Shown here: positions 1 to 8,029 of the stretch, piece by piece
Layout: each line of letters opens with the position of its first letter
How positions within the stretch are numbered: the stretch's first letter is position 1
From: Paraburkholderia sp. NMBU_R16
GTDB taxonomy: Bacteria; Pseudomonadota; Gammaproteobacteria; Burkholderiales; Burkholderiaceae
Direction of reading: 5' to 3'
Assembly: GCF_013282575.1 (NCBI RefSeq)
Contig: NZ_JAAAYE010000025.1
Location: 25,264 to 89,263, forward strand
DNA: 64,000 nt
Program-made: the position numbers and the translations under genes
The notes under the pieces: generated by a model
What the model was told of the DNA's origin: nothing
Seen by the model: the letters and a program-made list of their open reading frames with translations, nothing else
Databases searched by the model: none

Positions 1-423
1 AATTTGAACCTGCTCGGCACGCGAGAGCCGGGCGTATACGGCAATGTGACGTTGCAGCAGATCGATGATGCGCTCGTCGAGCGGGCCAAGCTTGCCGGGG
101 TCGAGCTCGCCACCTTCCAGAGCAATCACGAAGGACAGATCGTCGATCGCATTCATGCGGCGCGCGCGGAGGGCGTCGAATTCGTGCTCATCAACCCGGC
201 CGCCTACACCCATACGAGCGTCGCGATCCGCGATGCGCTCAAGGGCGTCGATATTCCATTCGTCGAGATTCACCTCTCGAACGTACACCGGCGCGAGCCG
301 TTCAGACATCACTCCTATTTTTCGGATGTGGCCGAAGGCGTCGTCTGCGGCTTCGGGTGGAAGGGATATCTGTACGCGCTCGAGTTCGCGCTCGACCGGC
401 TCGCCGGCGGCCAGCGCAGCTGA
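1..423 (+). CDS. aroQ: 3-dehydroquinate dehydratase, type II (5' partial)
   Basis: Type II dehydroquinase, which converts 3-dehydroquinate to 3-dehydroshikimate in the shikimate pathway as a cytoplasmic dodecamer. The window edge removes only about the first nine codons: the readable protein begins at the [10 protein letters not shown] block that normally sits near residue 10. Family motifs are intact: the flexible active-site loop GTREPGVYG (Arg and Tyr), [21 protein letters not shown] (Asn and His), and [17 protein letters not shown]. The TGA stop is at 421-423. It is followed 68 nt later by accB on the same strand, the aroQ-accB-accC order common in proteobacteria, so a shared transcript is likely. 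No promoter is visible because it lies outside the window. Confidence 0.95.
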   Translation, partial: NLNLLGTREPGVYGNVTLQQIDDALVERAKLAGVELATFQSNHEGQIVDRIHAARAEGVEFVLINPAAYTHTSVAIRDALKGVDIPFVEIHLSNVHRREPFRHHSYFSDVAEGVVCGFGWKGYLYALEFALDRLAGGQRS

Positions 424-491
424 CTCTCAACAACACCAATTCGGCGCTGGCTGCGGGCCGGCGCCTCATGCAACAAACAAGGGGATTCCCT

Positions 492-953
492 ATGGATCTA
501 CGTAAGCTGAAAACTTTGATCGACCTCGTCTCCGAATCGGGCATCTCCGAGCTCGAAGTGACCGAAGGCGAGGGCAAAGTCCGCATCGTCAAGAATGCGC
601 CGCCGGTTTACGTTCAGCCTTCCACCTCCTACAGCCCGCAAATGGCCGCGGCGCCGGCAGCCAGCGCCGCCGCCATCGAAGCCGCCGCCGCTCCCGCGCC
701 GGTCGCCGCCCAACCGCAAGGCCACGTCGTCACGTCGCCGATGGTGGGCACGTTTTACCGGGCGCCTTCGCCGGGCGCTGCCGAGTTCGTCAAGATCGGC
801 GATACCGTCAAAGAAGGCCAGACCCTTTGCATCATCGAAGCGATGAAGCTCATGAACGAGATCGAAAGCGACAAGGACGGCATCGTCAAGGAAGTCCTCG
901 TCGAAAACGGGCAGGCCGTCGAATACGGCCAACCGCTCTTCGTGATCGGCTGA
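492..953 (+). CDS. accB: Biotin carboxyl carrier protein of acetyl-CoA carboxylase
   Basis: BCCP carries the covalent biotin that shuttles CO2 from AccC to the carboxyltransferase AccAD, the first step of fatty acid synthesis. The 153-residue protein has the typical N-terminus ([13 protein letters not shown]), an Ala/Pro-rich linker at about residues 44-77, and a C-terminal biotinyl domain from residue 80. The biotinylated lysine is Lys119 in EAMKL (the commonest form of this motif is EAMKM). The ATG at 492 was chosen over an upstream in-frame start that would overlap aroQ, because it gives the canonical N-terminus and the expected length. AccC follows after 123 nt. Confidence 0.97.
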   Translation: MDLRKLKTLIDLVSESGISELEVTEGEGKVRIVKNAPPVYVQPSTSYSPQMAAAPAASAAAIEAAAAPAPVAAQPQGHVVTSPMVGTFYRAPSPGAAEFVKIGDTVKEGQTLCIIEAMKLMNEIESDKDGIVKEVLVENGQAVEYGQPLFVIG

Positions 954-1076
954 AACCGGCAAGCCACGCGCGAGCCCACGCCCCGCCGGCTGACGTCGTG
1001 CGCCACGCTCGCCCCTGCGGCCGCCGCATTCCCCATGAGGCGCGCACGGCGCCCATTGAAGAGTCCAACCATCGCC

Positions 1077-2444
1077 ATGTTTGAAAAAATTCTCATTGCC
1101 AATCGCGGCGAAATCGCTCTGCGCATCCAGCGCGCGTGCCGCGAACTGGGCATCAAGACGGTTGTCGCCTACTCCGAGGCGGACAGGGAAGCGAAGTACG
1201 TGAAGCTCGCCGACGAGGCCGTCTGCATCGGCCCCGCACCGTCGCCGCAGAGCTATCTGAATATGCCGGCACTCATCAGCGCGGCCGAGGTGACCGACGC
1301 AGAAGCCATCCACCCGGGGTACGGATTCCTGTCGGAGAACGCGGATTTCGCCGAGCGCGTCGAGCAATCGGGCTTCACTTTCATCGGCCCGCGCCCCGAA
1401 ACGATCCGCATGATGGGCGACAAGGTCACCGCCAAACAAACGATGATCAAAACGGGGGTGCCCTGCGTGCCGGGATCGGAAGGCGCGCTGCCTGACGACC
1501 CGAAAGAGATCGTCAAGATCGCGCGCGCGGTCGGCTATCCCGTCATCATCAAGGCCGCGGGCGGCGGCGGCGGGCGCGGCATGCGCGTCGTGCACACCGA
1601 AGCCGCGCTGGTGAACGCAGTGAACACGACCCGCGAGGAAGCCGGCCGCGCGTTCGGCAACCCGCAGGTCTACATGGAGAAGTTTCTCGAGAATCCGCGT
1701 CACGTCGAAATCCAGGTGCTCGCCGATTCGTTCAGGAACGCCGTCTGGCTCGGCGAGCGCGACTGCTCCATGCAGCGCCGCCATCAAAAAGTGATCGAGG
1801 AAGCGCCGGCGCCGAACATCGCGCGCCGTCTCATCGATCGGATCGGCGATCGCTGCGCCGACGCCTGCAAAAAGATGGGCTATCTGGGCGCCGGTACGTT
1901 CGAGTTCCTTTATGAGAACGGCGAGTTTTACTTCATTGAAATGAATACGCGCGTTCAGGTCGAGCATCCGGTGACGGAACTGATCACCGGGATCGATATC
2001 GTTCAGGAACAGATTCGCGTCGCCGCGGGCGAGAAGCTCGCGTTCCGCCAGCGCGACATCGTGTTTCGCGGCCATGCGATCGAATGCCGGATCAATGCGG
2101 AAGACCCCTTCAAGTTCACGCCGTCGCCGGGCCGCATCACCTCGTGGCACGTGCCCGGCGGGCCGGGCATTCGCGTCGATTCGCATGCCTACAATGGCTA
2201 TTTCGTTCCACCGAACTATGATTCGATGATCGGCAAGCTGATCGCCTATGGCGCAACCCGCGAGCAGGCCATTCGCCGCATGCGCATCGCGCTGTCGGAG
2301 ATGGTCGTCGAGGGCATTCAGACGAATATTCCGCTGCATCGCGAACTGATGTTCGACCGCGGCTTCGTCGAAGGCGGCACGAGCATCCATTATCTCGAAC
2401 ACCGCCTCGCGGAAAAGCAGCAGGCTGCGCCGGAAGAAGCGTGA
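1077..2444 (+). CDS. accC: Biotin carboxylase subunit of acetyl-CoA carboxylase
   Basis: ATP-grasp enzyme that carboxylates the biotin on AccB using bicarbonate and ATP. From the ATG at 1077 it is 455 residues, the usual family length. The N-terminal fold begins [17 protein letters not shown]. The glycine-rich ATP loop [12 protein letters not shown] lies at about 159-170, and the catalytic/metal segment [14 protein letters not shown] near 290. An upstream in-frame ATG adds 14 Arg-rich residues unlike any AccC, so it was rejected. The gene follows accB and ends 33 nt before the prmA start; the three genes look like one operon. Confidence 0.97.
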   Translation: MFEKILIANRGEIALRIQRACRELGIKTVVAYSEADREAKYVKLADEAVCIGPAPSPQSYLNMPALISAAEVTDAEAIHPGYGFLSENADFAERVEQSGFTFIGPRPETIRMMGDKVTAKQTMIKTGVPCVPGSEGALPDDPKEIVKIARAVGYPVIIKAAGGGGGRGMRVVHTEAALVNAVNTTREEAGRAFGNPQVYMEKFLENPRHVEIQVLADSFRNAVWLGERDCSMQRRHQKVIEEAPAPNIARRLIDRIGDRCADACKKMGYLGAGTFEFLYENGEFYFIEMNTRVQVEHPVTELITGIDIVQEQIRVAAGEKLAFRQRDIVFRGHAIECRINAEDPFKFTPSPGRITSWHVPGGPGIRVDSHAYNGYFVPPNYDSMIGKLIAYGATREQAIRRMRIALSEMVVEGIQTNIPLHRELMFDRGFVEGGTSIHYLEHRLAEKQQAAPEEA

Positions 2445-2476
2445 GAGGCGACGCCCTCATCGGGAATGATACTGAG

Positions 2477-3397
2477 ATGAGCTACCGGGAACTGATCGTC
2501 GAGCTCGATCGCGCGCAAGCGGAGGCATACTCCGATGCGCTGATCGATTTCGGCGCGCTGTCGGTGTCGGTCGAAGACGCCCATGCCGATACGCCCGACG
2601 AGCAGCCGCTTTTCGGCGAACCGGGTCTCACCCCGCAGCGAACAGCGTGGCAGCGCTCACGCGTGATCGCGTTGCTTGCACCTGAACACGATCCAGCCGT
2701 GCTGGCTGCAGCCGCGGCGAATGCGCTCGCGCTGGCTACCGTGCCGCATTTCGATGTCCGTGAAGTCGAGGACCAGGATTGGGTACGGCTCACACAGTCG
2801 CAATTCGAACCGATCGCCATCGGCAAGCGCATCTGGGTCGTGCCGTCTTGGCACGCGGCGCCCGATCCGAACGCGCTGATACTCGAACTCGATCCCGGCC
2901 TTGCATTCGGCACGGGCAGCCACCCCACGACACGGCTTTGCATGGAATGGATCGAGCAATCGGTGACGCTCGGCCAGTCCTTGCTCGACTACGGTTGCGG
3001 CTCGGGTATTCTCGCGATCCTCGCCAAAAAATGCGGCGCGGATCCTGTCTTCGGCATCGATATCGATCCGCAAGCCGTCGAATCGGCGCGGGACAACAGC
3101 GCGCGCAATCGGGCCGATGTCACGTTCGCGTTGCCCGATGCCTGCCCCGCCCAAGCATTCGATATCGTCGTCGCGAATATTCTCTCCAACCCGCTCAAGC
3201 TGATGGCATCCATGCTTGCGTCGAAAGTCAAACCCGGTGGCCGGCTCGCGCTTTCGGGCGTGCTGGCGCGACAAGCCGATGAAGTCGCCGCCGCGTATGC
3301 GCCGTGGCTCGAACTCGGCGTCTGGCGCGAACTCGATGGCTGGGTTTGTCTGACGGGAACCCGCGACGTATCGGGGGTACGCCGGGAAAGTCTTTAG
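2477..3397 (+). CDS. prmA: Ribosomal protein L11 methyltransferase
   Basis: SAM-dependent methyltransferase that trimethylates ribosomal protein L11. It is 306 residues from ATG 2477, near the family's usual length, with the start [16 protein letters not shown] typical of PrmA. The N-terminal L11-recognition domain covers about residues 1-110. The SAM-binding motif [13 protein letters not shown] is at 169-181, after the family segment [14 protein letters not shown] (139-152). [13 protein letters not shown] is the post-motif typical of the family. An upstream start overlapping the accC stop was rejected. The link between accBC and prmA is common in this lineage and appears to be transcriptional only. 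Confidence 0.95.
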   Translation: MSYRELIVELDRAQAEAYSDALIDFGALSVSVEDAHADTPDEQPLFGEPGLTPQRTAWQRSRVIALLAPEHDPAVLAAAAANALALATVPHFDVREVEDQDWVRLTQSQFEPIAIGKRIWVVPSWHAAPDPNALILELDPGLAFGTGSHPTTRLCMEWIEQSVTLGQSLLDYGCGSGILAILAKKCGADPVFGIDIDPQAVESARDNSARNRADVTFALPDACPAQAFDIVVANILSNPLKLMASMLASKVKPGGRLALSGVLARQADEVAAAYAPWLELGVWRELDGWVCLTGTRDVSGVRRESL

Positions 3398-3447
3398 AAT
3401 AGCGTATCGATCCACGCACCGGTCCTTGCGGCCGGCCACGATCCATT

Positions 3448-4710
3448 ATGGTTCTTGCCACTCGCTGTCCCCACTGCGAAACGGTCTTCCGCGTACAGGA
3501 CGCACAGCTCGCCCGCTCCCACGGACGCGTGCGTTGCGGGCATTGCCAGGAAGTATTCGACGCATCGCAGAACCTGCTCGGCCCCGCGGCCGGCTCAGAA
3601 ACCACCGAGCACGCGCCCGCTGAGGCCATGCCCGAACGGCAATCGCAGGAGCCGCCGGCTGAGACGCCGGCTGCCGCCCAAGCAGCGCCCGCGCACGCCG
3701 CCGAACCCGAGGCCGGTTTCGAAGCGGCTGCCGTGGCACCCGAGATTCCATCGGCCGAGCCGCCGGCCGAAACGACGATCGAAGTCCCCACCGCACCGCA
3801 CGCAGCTCACGAAACCCACGAAACGCCGGACCGTGGCCATCGAGTGAATTCCGTGCCACATGAGCTGCCGTTGGGCGAGCATCGTGAACCGACGCTCTCG
3901 CCTCTGTCCGAATCCTTTGCCGAGCCGCTGCATGAACCGCTGCCGGACGAAGCCGCGCCCGACGAGCCCCATCGGGAACCGCCGCATCGCGCCGGGACCG
4001 CATCGCCCAAGCCCCTGCCCGATGACGAGCCGCAATTCGCACCCCACGAGCCGGCCGTCCCGCGATGGGAGGCCGACCCGGAACCGCGCTTTCGCATCCC
4101 GCCGCATGCCGAGCCCGGGCCGCCGCACACCGCGTCCGCTGCCGAGGGCCTCGGGATACCGCCCGCGACGCCAGCCGGTGGAGGCCCGCATTTCCCCGTG
4201 ACGCGGGAAAGGCGCGCGAATGCGCCGCGGCACTTGCTGCGCGGCGTCCTCGGTACGTTGCTCTCTCTCGCACTCGCGGTGCTGCTCGTCGCGCAACTTG
4301 CCTGGTGGCAACGCGAAACCGTGATGGTCTATTGGCCCGGATCGCAGCCGCTGTTCGTCCGCGTATGCGCGCAGTTCGGCTGCCTGATTTCGCCGCCGCG
4401 CGACATCGATGGCCTGCAAGTCGAGGCCTCCGACCTGCGTCAGATCGATGGCCCGCACAAACTCGAGTTGCGCGTGCCTTTGCGCAACCGTTACAGCGTC
4501 GCGCTAGCGTATCCGGCCATCGAGCTGACGCTCTTCGACGCGAAGAACGAGGTCGCGATTCGGCGCGTATTGTGGCCGCAAGACTATCTGCCGCCCGGCA
4601 CGACGCTCGCGAACGGCTTGCCGCCGCGCACCTCGCAAACGATGATCGTGCGGCTCGATAGCGGCAACGCCGTCGCCACGAACTTCCGCGTGCAGATTTT
4701 CTACCCGTAG
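3448..4710 (+). CDS. Zinc-ribbon DUF3426 inner-membrane protein
   Basis: Function unknown. The 420-residue protein has three parts. An MJ0042-type zinc ribbon at the N-terminus has Cys7/Cys10 and Cys30/Cys33. A disordered linker of about 220 residues follows, dominated by Pro, Glu, Ala and His. One transmembrane segment at about 264-286 (LLSLALAVLLVAQLAWW) then leads into a C-terminal DUF3426 domain (about 300-420) that I predict faces the periplasm. The family is usually found beside prmA in beta- and gammaproteobacteria, as here (50 nt downstream of it). The topology suggests a cytoplasmic metal or nucleic-acid sensor tethered to the envelope; that is inference. Confidence 0.85.
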   Translation: MVLATRCPHCETVFRVQDAQLARSHGRVRCGHCQEVFDASQNLLGPAAGSETTEHAPAEAMPERQSQEPPAETPAAAQAAPAHAAEPEAGFEAAAVAPEIPSAEPPAETTIEVPTAPHAAHETHETPDRGHRVNSVPHELPLGEHREPTLSPLSESFAEPLHEPLPDEAAPDEPHREPPHRAGTASPKPLPDDEPQFAPHEPAVPRWEADPEPRFRIPPHAEPGPPHTASAAEGLGIPPATPAGGGPHFPVTRERRANAPRHLLRGVLGTLLSLALAVLLVAQLAWWQRETVMVYWPGSQPLFVRVCAQFGCLISPPRDIDGLQVEASDLRQIDGPHKLELRVPLRNRYSVALAYPAIELTLFDAKNEVAIRRVLWPQDYLPPGTTLANGLPPRTSQTMIVRLDSGNAVATNFRVQIFYP

Positions 4711-4797
4711 TGGGACAACCGCGGGCCAGCCGGCGCGAGGCCGGTCGGCCCTTTAGTCGCAATCGCGATAACCCGAGTCGAATTTCCGGAGCACAAC

Positions 4798-5298
4798 ATG
4801 AGTCAAGTTACGCTGGGCGGCAACGCCATCGAAGTCGGCGGCACGTTTCCGTCGGTGGGCCAAAAGGCGCCCGAATTCTCGCTGGTCGGCAAGGACCTGA
4901 AGCCGGTCACGCTGGGCGATTTCGCCGGCAAGCGCAAAGTGCTGAACATCGTCCCGAGCCTCGACACGCCCACCTGCGCGACCTCCACCCGCAAGTTCAA
5001 CGAAGCCGCGGCGAAGCTCGCCAATACTGCGGTGATCGTCGTGTCGGGCGATCTGCCATTCGCAGCAACGCGCTTTTGCACGACCGAAGGCATCGAGAAT
5101 GTCGTCACCGCATCGACGTTCCGCTCGCCGGCGTTCGCACAGGCGTACGGGGTCGATATCAAGAGCGGACCGCTTGCCGGATTGACGGCGCGCGCGGTCG
5201 TCGTCATCGACGAGAACGACAAGGTCGTGCACGCGCAGCTGGTCGAGGAAATCAAGAACGAGCCGAACTACGACGCGGCCCTCGGTGCTTTGAAGTAA
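4798..5298 (+). CDS. tpx: Thiol peroxidase (Tpx), atypical 2-Cys peroxiredoxin
   Basis: Reduces hydrogen and organic peroxides with electrons from thioredoxin. The 166 residues match the family length. The peroxidatic Cys60 is in [11 protein letters not shown], and the resolving Cys94 is in RFCTTEG, the spacing of atypical 2-Cys peroxiredoxins. In Gram-negatives Tpx is often periplasmic-facing or cytoplasmic; no signal peptide is seen here, so cytoplasmic is expected. A good Shine-Dalgarno (GGAG, about 7 nt upstream) supports ATG 4798. A hairpin terminator follows at 5322, so it is probably monocistronic. Confidence 0.96.
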   Translation: MSQVTLGGNAIEVGGTFPSVGQKAPEFSLVGKDLKPVTLGDFAGKRKVLNIVPSLDTPTCATSTRKFNEAAAKLANTAVIVVSGDLPFAATRFCTTEGIENVVTASTFRSPAFAQAYGVDIKSGPLAGLTARAVVVIDENDKVVHAQLVEEIKNEPNYDAALGALK

Positions 5299-5321
5299 CA
5301 GGCCCGTGCATTGATCGACGC

Positions 5322-5350
5322 AGCGCCGCGCAATAAAAGCGCGGCGCTTT
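5322..5350 (+). terminator. Intrinsic terminator after tpx
   Basis: A perfect 10-bp GC-rich stem (AGCGCCGCGC / GCGCGGCGCT) with a 7-nt AATAAAA loop begins 23 nt after the tpx stop. The T tract is short (TTTGT), so termination may be incomplete. Confidence 0.7.
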
Positions 5351-5405
5351 GTCATGGTGCACTGCCGACAGACCCATCTTTTTGACCCGACGAGGAACTT
5401 CTGCC

Positions 5406-6344
5406 TTGGCTACGCTGATCTGCGGCTCGCTCGCCTACGACAACATCATGACTTTCCAGGGGCGATTTCGCGAGCACATCCTCCCCGAGCAGGTCCATAT
5501 TCTAAACGTCAGCTTTCTCGTGCCCACGATGCGCCGGGAATTCGGCGGCTGCGCCGGCAATATCGCCTATGCGCTCAATCTCCTGGGCGGTGACGCCCGC
5601 ATCATGGCGACGCTCGGCGCAATGGATGCGCAACCGTATCTCGATCGCTTCGCGAGCCTCGGCCTTGCAACGGATCATGTCCGTATCGTGCCGGACGCCT
5701 ACTGCGCGCAGGCGATGATTACGACGGACCTGGACAACAACCAGATCACCGCGTTTCATCCGGGCGCGATGATGCAATCGCACCTGAATCGCGCCGACGA
5801 AGCGCCCGGCGTCCGCCTTGCGATCGTCGCACCGGACGGCTTCGAGGGGATGGTCCAGCACACGGAGAAACTGGCGGCCGCCGGCATCCCGTTCATCTTC
5901 GACCCAGGTCAGGGGCTGCCGCTCTTCACGGGCGACGCACTGCGGCGCGCCATTGAACTCGCGACATACGTCGCAGTCAATGACTACGAAGCCAAACTCG
6001 TCTGCAACAAGACGGGCTGGACGCTCGACGACATTGCCAGCCGCGTTGATGCGCTCATCGTGACCTACGGTGAAAACGGCGCGCACATCCATCATTCCGG
6101 AACCTGTGAAACCATTCCGGTCGTCGCGGCGGCACGCGTCGTCGATCCGACCGGCTGCGGGGATGCGTTTCGCGGCGGCTTGCTATACGGCATCGAACGT
6201 GGCTTCGATTGGGCCACGACGGGCCGCTTGGCAAGTCTCATGGGCTCGCTCAAAATTGAACATTCGGGCCCGCAAACCTACGCGCCATCGCGCGATGAGA
6301 TCGGTGAGCGGTTCGAGCAGGCGTTCGGTTACCGCCTGCCGTAA
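5406..6344 (+). CDS. PfkB-family carbohydrate/nucleoside kinase
   Basis: Ribokinase/PfkB-fold kinase of 312 residues. Two glycine-rich signatures are visible: FGGCAGNIAYAL in the N-terminal half and the catalytic DPTGCGDAF at about 247-255, with the catalytic Asp at about 253. The closest family I recall is the nucleoside kinase described from Burkholderia thailandensis, which phosphorylates inosine, adenosine and related nucleosides. That substrate range is inferred, so no symbol is given. The TTG at 5406 was chosen because AGGAA sits about 9 nt upstream and translation then begins ATLICGSLAYD; the longer in-frame extension overlaps the tpx terminator. slyB-like follows after 21 nt. Confidence 0.88.
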   Translation: MATLICGSLAYDNIMTFQGRFREHILPEQVHILNVSFLVPTMRREFGGCAGNIAYALNLLGGDARIMATLGAMDAQPYLDRFASLGLATDHVRIVPDAYCAQAMITTDLDNNQITAFHPGAMMQSHLNRADEAPGVRLAIVAPDGFEGMVQHTEKLAAAGIPFIFDPGQGLPLFTGDALRRAIELATYVAVNDYEAKLVCNKTGWTLDDIASRVDALIVTYGENGAHIHHSGTCETIPVVAAARVVDPTGCGDAFRGGLLYGIERGFDWATTGRLASLMGSLKIEHSGPQTYAPSRDEIGERFEQAFGYRLP

Positions 6345-6365
6345 TACTTCGAGGAGCAGCACAAA

Positions 6366-6842
6366 ATGAAAACATCGGCTCGTGTGACATTCGCCACAGT
6401 GCTCGCCAGCGCGCTGGCGATGACGGGGTGTGCCTATAACAGCAGCTCGGCGGACGTCTATAGCGCCGGCCAGGCACAGCGTGAGCAAACGGTGCGCATG
6501 GGGACCGTCGAAAGCGTGAGAGGCGTGACGATCAGCTCGAACAACGGTCAGCCGAGCGGAATCGGCGCGCTCGGCGGCGGCGCTGCCGGCGCGGTCGCCG
6601 GCAGCACGATCGGCGGCGGAAAAGGCTCGATTCTCACCGCCATCGCCGGCGGCCTCATCGGTGCAGTCGCGGGCAACGCAGTCGAGAACGGCGTTGCCAA
6701 GCGCTCTGGCGTAGAGATCACCGTTCGGCTCGACAACGGCGACTTGCGCGCCATCACGCAAAGCGCGACCGGCGAAATCTTCCAAGCGGGAGATCGCGTG
6801 CGGCTGCTTTCGAGCGGCGGCGTAACGCGCGTCACGCATTGA
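6366..6842 (+). CDS. Glycine-zipper outer-membrane lipoprotein, SlyB/Pcp-like
   Basis: Predicted lipoprotein of 158 residues. The signal peptide ends in a lipobox with acylated Cys22 (AMTGC). The middle (about 67-107) is a glycine-zipper 2TM domain with repeated G-G-x-x-G spacing (GGGAAGAVAGS, GGLIGAVAGN), and the C-terminal part (about 113-158) is a small beta-rich domain. SlyB-type proteins sit in the outer membrane and help envelope integrity under divalent-cation or PhoP stress; regulation here is not visible. A strong GAGGAG Shine-Dalgarno precedes ATG 6366. A bidirectional terminator separates it from the convergent H1-like gene. Confidence 0.88.
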   Translation: MKTSARVTFATVLASALAMTGCAYNSSSADVYSAGQAQREQTVRMGTVESVRGVTISSNNGQPSGIGALGGGAAGAVAGSTIGGGKGSILTAIAGGLIGAVAGNAVENGVAKRSGVEITVRLDNGDLRAITQSATGEIFQAGDRVRLLSSGGVTRVTH

Positions 6843-6916
6843 GCCGCGCGCGGCGGCGGCGCAGCTGAGCTGTCGCGGAGGGCGACGGGCGGACGCGATG
6901 CTCAGGCGCTCCATAA

Positions 6917-6952
6917 AAAAACCCGTCACCGGTACGCTGGTGACGGGTTTTT
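6917..6952. terminator. Bidirectional intrinsic terminator (slyB-like / H1-like)
   Basis: A perfect 14-bp stem (AAAAACCCGTCACC / GGTGACGGGTTTTT) with an 8-nt loop lies between two convergent genes. T runs flank it on both strands, so it can end both the slyB-like transcript (+) and the H1-like transcript (-). Confidence 0.9.
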
Positions 6953-7004
6953 AACTGCATGGCCGCGACAACCATACCGCGGCCGAGCTTTCCTGCGACG
7001 ACGC

Positions 7005-7595
7005 TTACGGACGCGAACCCGTCGGGAACGGCCAAGCCGCAGCCGGGTTCAGTGCCGTCTTGACGCTGGGCGCAGCCGGCGAGGCAGCGGGCGCCGCAGG
7101 GGCAGCAGGCGTGGCAGGCGCAGCCTTCTTCGCGGCCGCCTTCTTCGCAGGGGCAGCCTTCTTCGCAGCGGCCTTCTTCGCAGGGGCAGCCTTCTTGGCG
7201 GCGGTCTTTTTCGCAGCGGCCTTCTTCGCAGGCGCGGCCTTCTTCGCAGCGGTTTTCTTGGCGGCAGCCTTCTTCGCAGGCGCAGCCTTCTTCGCCGCGG
7301 TCTTCTTTGCTGCGGCCTTCTTCGCCGGAGCTGCCTTCTTCGCAGCGGCCTTCTTCGCCGGAGCTGCCTTCTTCGCTACCGTCTTCTTCGCCGCGACTTT
7401 CTTCGCTGCAGCCTTCTTGGCCGGAGCCGCCCTCTTCGCAGCGGCCTTCTTCGCCGGAGCAGCCTTCTTCGCTACGGTCTTCTTCGCCGCGACCTTCTTC
7501 ACTGCAACCTTCTTGGCCGGAGCCGCCTTCTTCGCAGCGGCCTTCTTCGCCGGAGCAGCTTTCTTTGCAGCGGGTTTCTTCTTGGCAGTTGCCAT
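7005..7595 (-). CDS. Histone H1-like DNA-binding protein, Lys/Ala/Pro-rich
   Basis: 196-residue nucleoid-associated protein resembling the C-terminal tail of eukaryotic H1 and Bordetella BpH1. Residues about 5-155 are almost wholly built from tandem KKAAPAKKAAA and KKTVAKKAAPA units, giving a very basic, disordered, DNA-compacting chain. It ends in a non-repetitive tail (about 156-196) rich in Ala and Pro, finishing LNPAAAWPFPTGSRP. Start ATG 7595 has AGGAGA 7 nt upstream. H1-like proteins bind DNA without sequence specificity; the repeat number varies between strains of this lineage. The antisense frame is open only because of the repeat and is not a gene. Confidence 0.93.
   Translation of the reverse strand: MATAKKKPAAKKAAPAKKAAAKKAAPAKKVAVKKVAAKKTVAKKAAPAKKAAAKRAAPAKKAAAKKVAAKKTVAKKAAPAKKAAAKKAAPAKKAAAKKTAAKKAAPAKKAAAKKTAAKKAAPAKKAAAKKTAAKKAAPAKKAAAKKAAPAKKAAAKKAAPATPAAPAAPAASPAAPSVKTALNPAAAWPFPTGSRP
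7130..7583 (-). repeat. Tandem repeats inside the H1-like gene
   Basis: The DNA encoding the Lys/Ala repeats consists of imperfect units of about 27-33 bp (KKAAPAKKAAA-type). Synonymous codon choice has diverged only slightly, so the units can recombine or slip and change the length of the protein. Confidence 0.85.
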
Positions 7596-7643
7596 TGTTT
7601 TCTCCTTCAGGTTTCGAGAGTCAATTTGAACTACACCTCATCA

Positions 7644-7862
7644 AAACCCGCTTCCCGCTGCGCGCCGGTCAGGGCGCGCGCTGCGAAGCGGGCTATTCAT
7701 CGGCGTACGCGAATGCAGCGCGCTTACGCTAATGAATACGGCAAGGCGTGCCGTGCCCGACGGCACAGCACGCCCAATCAAGTCGGCAACGCGGCGCATT
7801 GCGCTCGCGCCTGCCGGCAATCGCTTGAGTCGAGCTGGCGGCCGCGCGGCCGCCAGCTTTTT
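7644..7862 (+). ncRNA. Candidate structured small RNA, unnamed
   Basis: Inference from structure only. At least four consecutive hairpins abut each other. H1 is 7647-7692 (8-bp outer stem CCCGCTTC/GAAGCGGG plus 7-bp inner stem GCGCGCC/GGCGCGC). H2 is 7694-7738 (TATTCAT/ATGAATA, GCGTA/TACGC, CGCG/CGCG). H3 is 7745-7774 (13 bp, one mismatch or wobble, CGAC loop). H4 is 7833-7858 (perfect 26-bp palindrome) followed by five Ts. A weaker stem lies at 7779-7827. The T tract gives + orientation, although no + strand protein gene precedes it. I cannot find a convincing promoter and recognise no Rfam family. It could instead be nrdB 3'-UTR or H1-like 5'-UTR structure on the minus strand. Confidence 0.35.
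7833..7862 (+). terminator. Orphan intrinsic terminator, perfect 26-bp palindrome
   Basis: AGCTGGCGGCCGC / GCGGCCGCCAGCT is a perfect 13-bp arm palindrome followed by TTTTT on the + strand. On the minus strand no T tract follows it. No annotated + strand gene lies upstream for it to terminate. Confidence 0.65.
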
Positions 7863-8029
7863 CGAGGGGTAGTTCGCCCGTCCCACTGAAGGGTTCGCAA
7901 AGTGCCTATCATGTTTGTGGGCGGACCTGCCGCCGGGCACGCTCTGCATCAGGCGTTCTTGCTCCTAACCATATCCGCCGCGGTTCGCGCCGCGGCCACC
8001 CCAGCCAATCGTTTCGCGAGCGTTTCCTG

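Larger units (their letters stand above)
7596..8029. other. 434-nt gap without a protein gene (H1-like / nrdB)
   Basis: No credible coding sequence. The left 60 nt hold the leader of the H1-like gene on the minus strand. Positions 7647-7862 hold a dense chain of hairpins (see the ncRNA candidate). A further GC-rich hairpin, GCCGCGG/CCGCGGC, lies near 7977-7997. I did not find an obvious T-tract terminator immediately after nrdB. Confidence 0.7.

Noticed and set aside
7130..7583. Possible CRISPR-like repeats
   Set aside because: The repeats are inside a coding frame, have no unique spacers and no adjacent cas genes.
7060..7629. Open frame of Ala/Phe repeats opposite the H1-like gene
   Set aside because: It is the complement of the Lys/Ala repeat (lysine codons read as Phe), has no start context and no homologue; it is not a membrane protein gene.
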